Assembly: GCA_028688235.1 (NCBI GenBank)
Contig: JAQTYP010000173.1
Location: forward strand, 1 to 7,175
DNA from: Methylomonas sp.
Lineage (GTDB): Bacteria > Pseudomonadota > Gammaproteobacteria > Methylococcales > Methylomonadaceae
Reading direction: 5' to 3'
Length of the DNA: 7,175 nt
In this document: in pieces, positions 1 to 5,941 of the stretch
Layout of the letters: each line of letters starts with the position of its first letter
Numbering within the stretch: position 1 is the stretch's first letter
The notes under the pieces: generated by a model
Told to the model about the DNA's origin: nothing
Database searches by the model: none
The model's input: the letters and a program-made list of their open reading frames with translations, nothing else
Program-made: the position numbers and the translations under genes

Positions 1-2050
1 CGACGCCAACGTGCTGGCCAAAGCCGCAGTCGAAGGAAGGCTGGCCACCCGCGCCGATGCCAGCCAACGTCAAGGCGACTTCCGCAAGATCGTCGAAGGC
101 GTCAACAATACCTTGGATGCGGTCATAGGGCCGTTGAACGTCGCGGCGGATTACGTCGATAAGATTTCCAAAGGTAACATCCCGGCCAAGATCACCGACA
201 CCTACAACGGTGATTTCAACATCCTGAAAAACAACCTGAACACCTGTATCGATGCAGTTAACGCCTTGGTTGGCGACGCCAATGTGTTGGCTAAGGCTGC
301 GGTCGAAGGAAGGTTGGCGACCCGTGCCGACGCGACCAAGCATCAAGGCGACTTCCGCAAGATCGTCGAAGGCGTCAACAACACCTTGGATGCGGTGATT
401 GGGCCGTTGAACGTCGCGGCCAATTATGTGGATCGTATCGCCAAGGGCGATACGCCGCCCATCATTACCGATACCTACAACGGCGACTTCAACGCCATCA
501 AGAACAACCTGAATCTGGCCATAGCTGCAATCAACGAACAGGCCACGGTGGCCCAGGCCATCGCGGTCGGCGATTTGTCGGTCAAGGTCAAGGTGCGCTC
601 GGAAAACGACGTGCTTGCCAAAAGCATCGCTCTGGTGCTGGATAATCTGAAGGTCTTCATTGCCGACATGAACCTCATGAGCCGCGAACACGAAGCCGGC
701 GACATCGACGTGAAGATGGATACGGGCAAATTCAAGGGCGACTATAACGCAATGGCCCAAGGCGTTAACGACATGGTATTCGGCCATATCGCGGTCAAGA
801 AAAAAGCCATGGGCGTATTCAAGGCCTTTGGCGAAGGCAATTTCGATGCGACTATCGAGCGCCTGCCCGGCAAAAAAGTCTTTATCAACGAGACTATCGA
901 TCTGGTTCGCGGCAATCTGAAAGCGGTGATGACCGACACCGACAAACTGATCGATGCAGCGGCCGAAGGTCGCCTGGATATTCGTGCCGACGCCAGCCAG
1001 CATCAGGGCGATTTCAGGAAAATGGTCCAAGGACTCAACCAGATCCTGGACGGCATCGTGCTGCCGGTCAACGAGGCGGTCGAAGTGCTGTCGCTGGTCG
1101 AACAAGGTGACCTGACTCACACGGTCAAAGGTAATTACAAAGGCCAGCTGGGAGACTTCAAGGATACCGTCAACAACACCGTCGCCAAGTTATCGCAAAC
1201 CATCTCGGAAGTCGTCAAGGCCGCCAACCAATTGGGCAACGCCTCCGAGCAGGTCAGCGCCACGTCCCAATCGTTGTCGCAAGCCTCCAGCGAGCAGGCC
1301 GCCAGCGTCGAGGAAACCAGCGCCAGCATCGAACAAATGGCCGCCAGCATCAAACAAAACACCGAAAATGCCCAGGTCACCGACGGCATGGCCAGCAAGA
1401 CCCGCAAGGAAGCAGCAGAAGGCGGCGTCGCGGTCAAGCAAACCGTCACGGCGATGAAGGACATCGCCAACAAGATAGGCATCATAGACGACATCGCCTA
1501 CCAGACCAACATGCTGGCGCTGAACGCCGCGATTGAAGCGGCCCGTGCCGGCGAGCACGGCAAGGGCTTCGCGGTGGTCGCGGCCGAAGTGCGCAAGTTG
1601 GCCGAACGCAGCCAGGTCGCGGCTCAGGAGATCGGTCAATTGGCCGAATCCAGCGTCGACACGGCCGAAAGCGCCGGCGCATTGCTCGATACCATAGTGC
1701 CCAGCATCGGCAAAACTTCGGATTTGGTGCAGGAAATCGCAGCGGCCTCGCAGGAGCAATCGGCCGGCGTCAGTCAAATCAACACGGCAATGACCCAGAT
1801 GAATCAGATCACGCAACAAAACGCCTCCGCCAGCGAAGAATTGGCGTCCACCGCCGAGGAAATGACAGGCCAGGCCGAACAATTGCAAAACCTGATGAGC
1901 TTTTTCAAAATTGGGCGCAGCGACATGCCGTCGTCCCGTCCGCCCGCAAAGACAAGCAAGAAGGAAAAATCCAGGAGCGAACCCTCTATTCCTAAAGCTA
2001 AGGGAATGATGGAAGCGGATTTGGACCTGAGTGATTTCGAACGGTTTTAG
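1..2050 (+). CDS. Methyl-accepting chemotaxis protein with a poly-HAMP array (5' end missing)
   Basis: This is the cytoplasmic part of a chemoreceptor that controls CheA through CheW. The frame is open from base 2, giving 682 residues before the TAG at 2048-2050. The true start, membrane segments and any sensor domain lie upstream. Counting from base 2, nine HAMP-like modules follow one another at about 1-42, 43-86, 87-133, 134-177, 178-220, 221-263, 264-310, 311-352 and 353-401. Residues 1-91 and 92-182 are a tandem duplication. The signalling domain follows (about 402-650), with the conserved hairpin tip at 496-537 (IDDIAYQTNMLALNAAIEAA, then GKGFAVVAAEVRKLAERS). Glu/Gln-rich helices flanking the tip are the expected methylation regions. 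The C-terminus is a basic linker followed by an acidic tail ending DFERF. cheW starts 8 bases after the stop, so the two are probably co-transcribed. MCP identity is certain; the ligand is unknown. Confidence 0.96.
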   Translation, partial: DANVLAKAAVEGRLATRADASQRQGDFRKIVEGVNNTLDAVIGPLNVAADYVDKISKGNIPAKITDTYNGDFNILKNNLNTCIDAVNALVGDANVLAKAAVEGRLATRADATKHQGDFRKIVEGVNNTLDAVIGPLNVAANYVDRIAKGDTPPIITDTYNGDFNAIKNNLNLAIAAINEQATVAQAIAVGDLSVKVKVRSENDVLAKSIALVLDNLKVFIADMNLMSREHEAGDIDVKMDTGKFKGDYNAMAQGVNDMVFGHIAVKKKAMGVFKAFGEGNFDATIERLPGKKVFINETIDLVRGNLKAVMTDTDKLIDAAAEGRLDIRADASQHQGDFRKMVQGLNQILDGIVLPVNEAVEVLSLVEQGDLTHTVKGNYKGQLGDFKDTVNNTVAKLSQTISEVVKAANQLGNASEQVSATSQSLSQASSEQAASVEETSASIEQMAASIKQNTENAQVTDGMASKTRKEAAEGGVAVKQTVTAMKDIANKIGIIDDIAYQTNMLALNAAIEAARAGEHGKGFAVVAAEVRKLAERSQVAAQEIGQLAESSVDTAESAGALLDTIVPSIGKTSDLVQEIAAASQEQSAGVSQINTAMTQMNQITQQNASASEELASTAEEMTGQAEQLQNLMSFFKIGRSDMPSSRPPAKTSKKEKSRSEPSIPKAKGMMEADLDLSDFERF
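2..547 (+). repeat. In-frame tandem duplication, two 273-bp units, encoding a HAMP pair
   Basis: Unit 1 is 2-274 and unit 2 is 275-547. Each encodes 91 residues beginning DANVLAKAAVEGRLATRADA. The two units share 71 of 91 residues, and most differences fall in the last 18. Each unit holds two HAMP-like modules: one around the GDFRK-VEGVNNTLDAVI segment and one starting GPLNVAA-YVD. The window opens on a unit boundary, so further copies may lie upstream. Confidence 0.9.
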
Positions 2051-2054
2051 GAGG
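2049..2054 (+). promoter_or_regulatory. Ribosome binding site of cheW overlapping the MCP stop codon
   Basis: AGGAGG, a strong Shine-Dalgarno sequence, begins inside the TAG stop of the upstream MCP and ends 4 bases before the ATG at 2059. The spacing favours this ATG over the internal ATG at 2101. The overlap suggests that translation of the two genes is coupled. Confidence 0.85.
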
Positions 2055-2058
2055 CCAC

Positions 2059-2631
2059 ATGACAGCCATTGCAAATACCACCGAGCAATTGCCGGCCGTT
2101 ATGGCCGATAAAACGCTGGCCGGGGCCGGCCAATACCTGACGTTCGTATTGGGCGGCGAGCTCTACGCCCTGGGCATACTGAACATCAAGGAAATCATCG
2201 AATTCGGCAACGTGACCGAAGTACCGATGATGCCGGCTTTCGTGCGCGGCGTCATCAACCTCAGGGGGAGCGTGGTTCCTGTCGTCGACCTGATGGCCCG
2301 TTTTGGCAAGGATGCCACTCAAATCGCCAAACGTACCGGCATCGTCATCGTCGAAACCACGGATAAATCGGACGACAAGCAACAGGACATAGGCATCATC
2401 GTCGATGCGGTGAATGAAGTTATCGACATCGGCCATCAGGACATCGAGCCGCCGCCCAGTTTCGGCACCGGCATACGCCCGGATTTCATCAGCGGCATGG
2501 CCAAGCGCAACGATAGATTCATCATCCTGCTGAATGTCGACAAGGTCTTGTCGGTGGACGAAATGGCCGAGTTGAGCAAGACCGCTTCGGAAAATCGCAA
2601 GCTTCTCGGATTAGAGCATAACGGCGAATAA
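2059..2631 (+). CDS. cheW: Chemotaxis coupling protein CheW
   Basis: CheW is a cytoplasmic SH3-like adaptor that joins receptor tips to the CheA kinase. This 190-residue protein has one CheW domain at about 24-172, starting GQYLTFVLGGELYALGILNI and containing the conserved RGVINLRG segment (63-70) followed by VVPVVDL. A short N-terminal extension of about 22 residues and a charged C-terminal tail (ENRKLLGLEHNGE) make it somewhat longer than a minimal CheW. The ATG at 2059 is supported by AGGAGG at 2049-2054. It lies 8 bases after the MCP stop, so it probably serves that receptor and perhaps its paralogues downstream. No CheA-like or receiver domain is fused to it, so CheV is ruled out. No clear rho-independent terminator follows; a T-run at 2808-2813 downstream of a repeat hairpin is the only candidate. 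Confidence 0.95.
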   Translation: MTAIANTTEQLPAVMADKTLAGAGQYLTFVLGGELYALGILNIKEIIEFGNVTEVPMMPAFVRGVINLRGSVVPVVDLMARFGKDATQIAKRTGIVIVETTDKSDDKQQDIGIIVDAVNEVIDIGHQDIEPPPSFGTGIRPDFISGMAKRNDRFIILLNVDKVLSVDEMAELSKTASENRKLLGLEHNGE

Positions 2632-2672
2632 CACTGTAAGGGATATTGATTTCTTCAAATACCTAAGGATAT

Positions 2673-2715
2673 GGTTACAAATAATTTCCCTGTTTCGGGT
2701 TACAAGGATTTTCCC
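2673..2715. repeat. Pair of 18-bp near-direct repeats
   Basis: GGTTACAAATAATTTCCC (2673-2690) and GGTTACAAGGATTTTCCC (2698-2715) match at 15 of 18 positions and are offset by 25 bases. They lie about 40 bases after the cheW stop. They could be a binding-site pair or remnants of repeat duplication; nothing decides between these. Confidence 0.5.
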
Positions 2716-2800
2716 GTTCGTCCTGAGCTTGTCGAAGGATGGGCGGGAAAATCCGGGCTTCCACCGCGCCAAGCCGTTCATGCTTCGACAAGCTCTCAAG
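2706..2800. repeat. Palindromic dispersed repeat (GAGCTTGTCGAAG type)
   Basis: GAGCTTGTCGAAG at 2725-2737 is the exact reverse complement of CTTCGACAAGCTC at 2783-2795. A second exact 11-bp pair, GGATTTTCCCG (2706-2716) and CGGGAAAATCC (2744-2754), brackets the left arm. The core, with its TGAGCTTGTCGAAG and CCGTTCATG parts, resembles a small repeat I recall from many proteobacterial genomes. Six T residues at 2808-2813 follow the right arm by about a dozen bases, so weak termination after cheW is possible but not supported by spacing. Confidence 0.75.
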
Positions 2801-2949
2801 AAACAGCTTTTTTGTATATTTAAAATCAATGACTTGTGAAATTTAAAAATTGCAAAAATTTGCCTCAAACAGCGGCTGTTTCATGGTAACGCCATGCTTC
2901 CGAAGGGGGCTTACTTTGCTCAGCACGAACGGTTTGGCGGGAAACGTCA

Positions 2950-2981
2950 TTTCGGGAAGTTATTTTTAGCGGAATCCTAAG
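2950..2981 (+). repeat. Dispersed GAAGTTATT...TCCTAAG motif, copy 1
   Basis: This is a 32-base motif that begins TTTCGGGAAGTTATTTTTAG and ends ATCCTAAG. It matches copy 2 at 3121-3152 at 26 of 32 positions. Both have the same orientation and together they bracket the palindrome at 2995-3119. A third, diverged copy lies at 5768-5797 upstream of the last MCP. Confidence 0.7.
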
Positions 2982-2994
2982 GAAAAAGCATGAA

Positions 2995-3119
2995 ATAAGT
3001 TGGAGGGAGGTCGGTGGCTCGCTTGACAGGTGTCGGCGGCAGGGATAGCCGCCGCCAAGCCTATAAGGATGTATTGACGGCGTCCTGTCAAGCGAGTCAC
3101 CTAACCTCCCAACGCTTAT
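2995..3119. repeat. Long palindromic element, about 125 bp
   Basis: The left arm (2995-3030) and right arm (3084-3119) are imperfect reverse complements over 36 bases. The inner 13 bases, CTCGCTTGACAGG (3018-3030) and CCTGTCAAGCGAG (3084-3096), pair exactly, and ATAAG/CTTAT closes the outer end. Inside is a GC-rich hairpin, GGCGGC (3035-3040) with GCCGCC (3048-3053). It looks like a non-coding palindromic repeat or MITE-like element. No transposase is present. Confidence 0.75.
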
Positions 3120-3120
3120 G

Positions 3121-3152
3121 TTTCGAGAAGTTATTTTGCGCATATTCCTAAG
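3121..3152 (+). repeat. Dispersed GAAGTTATT...TCCTAAG motif, copy 2
   Basis: This 32-base segment begins TTTCGAGAAGTTATTTTGCG and ends ATTCCTAAG. It starts two bases after the right arm of the 2995-3119 palindrome and is in direct orientation to copy 1, as if the palindrome sat between two copies of the motif. Confidence 0.7.
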
Positions 3153-3191
3153 CTTTTAGTCAGCCCTTTGGCTGTCATTAAGTTAAAGCCG

Positions 3192-3290
3192 GTCATGCCG
3201 ACAGGGGTTGCCGGTATCCAGAACACAGGGATGTGTCAGATGCTTTGCCATTCATGGCGTCTGGATTCCGGCAATCCCTGCCGGAACGAC
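3192..3290. repeat. Palindromic dispersed repeat (TTGCCGG-ATCCAG type)
   Basis: Bases 3192-3222 and 3260-3290 are reverse complements at 26 of 31 positions, with a 37-base centre. The arms contain GGTTGCCGGTATCCAGA and TCTGGATTCCGGCAATCC. This resembles the common proteobacterial repeat whose arms read like GGCAGGGATTGCCGGAATCC. The family assignment is from memory; the inverted repeat is directly visible. Confidence 0.8.
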
Positions 3291-3338
3291 GTGAATTCCG
3301 GAGAGGAGGTAGGACTTTTAAATCCGCAGCATCCCTAA

Positions 3339-3368
3339 ACAGGTAAATGTCCGGCGACATTTGCCTGT
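3339..3368 (+). promoter_or_regulatory. Leader hairpin upstream of the second MCP
   Basis: ACAGGTAAATGTC (3339-3351) pairs with GACATTTGCCTGT (3356-3368) over 13 positions. One of these would be a G-U pair in RNA. The loop is the tetranucleotide CGGC. It ends 42 bases before the ATG at 3411. There is no T-run after it, so it is not a standard terminator. It may be a 5' leader structure or an operator, or just another repeat. Confidence 0.5.
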
Positions 3369-3410
3369 GGGCGGCGCAGTTTTGTAGTTAACTAATTCTG
3401 GAGAAGACCA

Positions 3411-5588
3411 ATGTTCAAAAATATGAAAATCGGGATGCGTCTTGGAACAGGCTTTGCAGTGGTGCTGTTGTTGATGGTGGTCTTGATCTACGAAGGCCTA
3501 GGTGGCATGGCGGCTCAGGATGCAAAGATGAACAAGATCGTTAACGAAAACAACGTTAAAACGGCGCTTTGCAATACTATGGCCGAGCAGATTCATATCG
3601 TTACTCGGGTCATGCGTACCCTCCTTTTGGTGACAAGCGATGCGGAAAATCAGGCGGAAAAGGAAAAAATAGATAAGGCCCGAGCCGCCTATAACAAAGC
3701 CAGAGAAGACTTGGAAAAATTTCCTGCCAGCGAACAAGGCAAGGCTATCCGCAAAAAGATAGACGAAGCGGCCGAGGCTGCGCGCGACGTGAACAACAAA
3801 GTCATCGAACTGGCGATGGCTAATAAAAATACCGAAGCCGCAGAATTGCTGATAAAAACCGCCGCGCCGCTGACGGCTAAATGGCAGGAGGATATCGATG
3901 AAAACCTGCAACGTCAGCAGGAGAACAACGAGGCGGACGAGCAGTCTGCGGAGGCTGCATACAACGAGGCGCGCAACCTGATGTTAACGTTGGGCGGCAT
4001 GGCCATCGTCATGGGCATCGGTATCGCCTTCTGGGTAACTCGCTCCATCACGGGGCCGTTGAACGTCTCGATGGATACCGCCAAAAAGATCGCCGCCGGC
4101 GACCTGTCGTCCGATATCCGGGTCGACAGCACGGATGAAACCGGCCAATTGCTGGCCGCGATGAAAGCCATGACCGACACGCTGAAAGGCGTGTTGGCCG
4201 ACACCGACATTTTGATCAAGGCCGCCGCCGTCGGCGAACTCGATACCCGCGCCGATGCCGGCAAATACCAGGGCGACTTCCGCAAGCTGGTGCAAGGGGT
4301 CAACGATACCATCACCAACATCGCCGAGCCGCTAAAAGTCACCTCGGGCTATGTCGACCAGATCGCCAAGGGTGTCATTCCCGCCAACATCACCACCGAC
4401 TACAAGGGCGAATATCGCGTAATCCGCGATAACCTCAACACCCTGGTCAAGATGATGGGCGACTTGCTGGTCCAAACAGACATCATCATTCAGGGCGCCA
4501 CTAACGGCGAACTGGAAAAACGGGCCAATGCTTCGATGTTCCAGGGCGGTTGGAACCAACTGGTGGCGGGCATCAACAGGACTTTGGACGGCATCGTACT
4601 GCCTATCAATGAAGTGGTCGACGTGCTGGCGCAGGTCGAACAAGGCGACCTGACCCGTACCGTCAAAGGTCATTATAAAGGTCAGCTCGATGACTTCAAA
4701 AACACCGTCAACAACACCGTCGCCAAACTCTCGCAGACCATAGCCGAAGTGATCGAAGCGGCCGACCAGCTGGGTAACGCCTCCGAACAGATTAGCGCCA
4801 CCTCGCAATCCCTGTCACAAGCGTCCAGCGAACAGGCGGCCAGCGTGGAGGAAACCGGTGCCAGCATCGAACAGATGTCGGCCAGCATCAACCAAAACAC
4901 CGAAAACGCCAAGGTTACCGACGGCATGGCGAGCAAGGCCAGCAAGGAAGCCGGCGAAGGCGGCGTTGCGGTGAAACAAACCGTGGAAGCGATGAAAAGC
5001 ATCGCCGGAAAGATCGGCATCATAGACGACATCGCCTACCAGACCAATATGTTGGCGCTGAACGCCGCGATCGAAGCAGCCAGGGCCGGCGACCACGGCA
5101 AAGGCTTCGCGGTAGTGGCGGCCGAGGTGCGCAAACTAGCGGAACGTAGCCAGATTGCGGCTCAGGAGATAGGCCAATTGGCGGAATCCAGCGTCAAAAC
5201 CGCGGAAAGCGCAGGGCAACTGCTGGATGCCATCGTGCCCAGCATCACCAAAACTTCGAGTCTGGTGCAGGAAATCGCCGCAGCCTCGCAGGAGCAATCC
5301 TCCGGCGTCAGTCAGATCAACACCGCGATGGGCCAAATGAGCCAAATTACCCAACAAAACGCCTCGGCCAGCGAAGAATTGGCCGCCACCGCCGAGGAAA
5401 TGACAGGCCAGGCCGAGCAACTGCAAAGCCTGATGAGTTTTTTCAAAATTACTCAGTCCAGATCGGGGCTTGCCGCTTCCTCAGGGCAAATCTCCAAAAA
5501 ACTCGAAAAAGCCAAATCGCCCGGGCAAACCCAGCGCAAAGGCAGTATTGAAGAGGAATTCGAAATAAACAACTTCAAACGTTTTTAG
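3411..5588 (+). CDS. Methyl-accepting chemotaxis protein, periplasmic helical sensor plus five HAMP-like modules
   Basis: This is a complete inner-membrane chemoreceptor of 725 residues. Membrane segment 1 is about 11-27 (LGTGFAVVLLLMVVLIY), the periplasmic region 28-188 is all-helical and looks like a 4HB-type sensor, and membrane segment 2 is about 189-210. A canonical HAMP follows at 211-262 (conserved GPL in the first helix, DETGQL before the second). Four more HAMP-like modules sit at about 263-304, 305-349, 350-395 and 396-444. The signalling domain extends to about 680, with the tip at 539-580 (DDIAYQTNMLALNAAIEAAR). A basic linker leads to an acidic tail ending NNFKRF. The ATG at 3411 is preceded by GGAG at 3400-3403. 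From the last HAMP to the C-terminus it is closely similar to the first MCP, including a 32-base exact DNA match (1478-1509 and 5016-5047). The ligand cannot be told. Confidence 0.97.
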   Translation: MFKNMKIGMRLGTGFAVVLLLMVVLIYEGLGGMAAQDAKMNKIVNENNVKTALCNTMAEQIHIVTRVMRTLLLVTSDAENQAEKEKIDKARAAYNKAREDLEKFPASEQGKAIRKKIDEAAEAARDVNNKVIELAMANKNTEAAELLIKTAAPLTAKWQEDIDENLQRQQENNEADEQSAEAAYNEARNLMLTLGGMAIVMGIGIAFWVTRSITGPLNVSMDTAKKIAAGDLSSDIRVDSTDETGQLLAAMKAMTDTLKGVLADTDILIKAAAVGELDTRADAGKYQGDFRKLVQGVNDTITNIAEPLKVTSGYVDQIAKGVIPANITTDYKGEYRVIRDNLNTLVKMMGDLLVQTDIIIQGATNGELEKRANASMFQGGWNQLVAGINRTLDGIVLPINEVVDVLAQVEQGDLTRTVKGHYKGQLDDFKNTVNNTVAKLSQTIAEVIEAADQLGNASEQISATSQSLSQASSEQAASVEETGASIEQMSASINQNTENAKVTDGMASKASKEAGEGGVAVKQTVEAMKSIAGKIGIIDDIAYQTNMLALNAAIEAARAGDHGKGFAVVAAEVRKLAERSQIAAQEIGQLAESSVKTAESAGQLLDAIVPSITKTSSLVQEIAAASQEQSSGVSQINTAMGQMSQITQQNASASEELAATAEEMTGQAEQLQSLMSFFKITQSRSGLAASSGQISKKLEKAKSPGQTQRKGSIEEEFEINNFKRF

Positions 5589-5637
5589 GCTTCCGTCCCG
5601 GAATAACTCCCTCATTCTGTACCCTCTCTGCGGAGGT

Positions 5638-5739
5638 TGTCGTAAAAGTCAAAATGTAGGTTGGGCAGAGCGGAGCGAAGCCCAACAAAATCAGAATGTT
5701 GGGCTTCATTGCATTCAGCCCAACCTACCTTTTACGACA
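5638..5739. repeat. Inverted repeat with nested arms (GTAGGTTGGGC type)
   Basis: Three pairs of exact complementary arms are nested: TGTCGTAAAAG (5638-5648) with CTTTTACGACA (5729-5739), GTAGGTTGGGC (5656-5666) with GCCCAACCTAC (5718-5728), and GAAGCCCAAC (5677-5686) with GTTGGGCTTC (5698-5707). GTTGGGC and GCCCAAC also pair locally, so two side-by-side hairpins are an alternative fold. The GTAGGTTGGGC core with nearby GAGCGAAGCCCAAC resembles a repeat widespread in proteobacteria. It begins 50 bases after the MCP stop. No T-run follows, so it is not a standard terminator. Confidence 0.85.
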
Positions 5740-5767
5740 GTCTTCTGTGGGTGGGGGATATAAATAC

Positions 5768-5797
5768 GGAAGTTATTGGGGGTGGAATCCTTAGGAA
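5768..5797 (+). repeat. Dispersed GAAGTTATT...GGAATCC motif, copy 3
   Basis: This 30-base segment starts GGAAGTTATT and ends GGAATCCTTAGGAA. It matches copy 1 (2955-2984) at 24 of 30 positions, with the differences concentrated in the middle. As with copy 1, it lies just upstream of a palindromic structure, here the one at 5800-5941. Confidence 0.6.
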
Positions 5798-5799
5798 CC

Positions 5800-5941
5800 G
5801 AAGTTTCCCAGAAATTGGCAACGTTAGTTGTCGTAACTATTGGCTTGCAGCGTTTTTTGATGGAGTTTGCGATGAATGTAGCAAACCCCATCAAATATGC
5901 CCCTACATGCCCTGGATACCCCCCTAAAACTGGGAAACTTC
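5800..5941 (+). promoter_or_regulatory. Nested inverted repeats: candidate structured leader of the third MCP
   Basis: The outer arms GAAGTTTCCCAG (5800-5811) and CTGGGAAACTTC (5930-5941) are exact 12-bp reverse complements. Nearly concentric within them is an inner hairpin, TTTGATGGAGTTTGC (5856-5870) with GCAAACCCCATCAAA (5881-5895), 14 of 15 paired around a 10-base loop. A minor stem TAGTT/AACTA (5825-5839) lies on the left side. The outer right arm ends 5 bases before the AAGAGG ribosome binding site. It could be a folded 5' leader that affects translation, or a small palindromic element. I do not recognise it as a known riboswitch. Confidence 0.45.

Larger units (their letters stand above)
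2632..3410. other. Repeat-rich intergenic region without a convincing gene
   Basis: This 779-base gap between cheW and the next MCP is largely filled by repeats, listed separately: direct repeats at 2673-2715, a palindromic repeat at 2706-2800, a palindrome with flanking direct repeats at 2950-3152, a palindrome at 3192-3290 and a leader hairpin at 3339-3368. Small additional hairpins lie at 2867-2881 (AAACAG/CTGTTT), 2882-2896 (CATGG/CCATG) and 3161-3174 (CAGCC/GGCTG). Bases 2815-2865 are AT-rich. The open frames here on the minus strand run across the palindromes and look like chance. I see no defensible promoter consensus for the downstream MCP. Confidence 0.7.

Noticed and set aside
2..547. 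CRISPR-like or non-coding tandem array
   Set aside because: The period is 273 bp and in frame, with conservation following codons. It is a protein-domain duplication.
11..2050. GTG at 11 as the start of the first MCP
   Set aside because: The frame is open upstream to the window edge, the GTG lies inside the repeated DANVLAKAAVEG segment (its twin at 284 is clearly internal), and there is no ribosome binding site. The gene is truncated by the window.
1190..2074. Long minus-strand open frame (294 codons) opposite the first MCP
   Set aside because: It lies entirely opposite a well-supported MCP frame and cheW start, is compositionally odd (rich in Gly, Arg, Leu and His), and a similar shadow appears opposite the paralogous MCP. 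It is a codon-bias artefact.
2611..3143. Two minus-strand open frames (85 and 92 codons) in the first intergenic region
   Set aside because: They run across the palindromic repeats, and their translations (for example HPYRLGGGYPCRRHLSSEPP) are the kind produced by reading non-coding repeats. No ribosome binding site or recognisable domain is seen.
3175..3205. FliA (sigma-28) promoter at TTAAGTTAAAGCC...GCCGACAG before the second MCP
   Set aside because: The TAAA and GCCGA-like boxes are only about 9 bases apart instead of the expected spacing, and the second box lies within the arm of a dispersed palindrome.
5856..5895. Inner hairpin as a rho-independent terminator
   Set aside because: The stem is strong, but the T-run lies on its 5' side in the plus strand and no T-run follows on either strand, so it does not fit a terminator in either direction.
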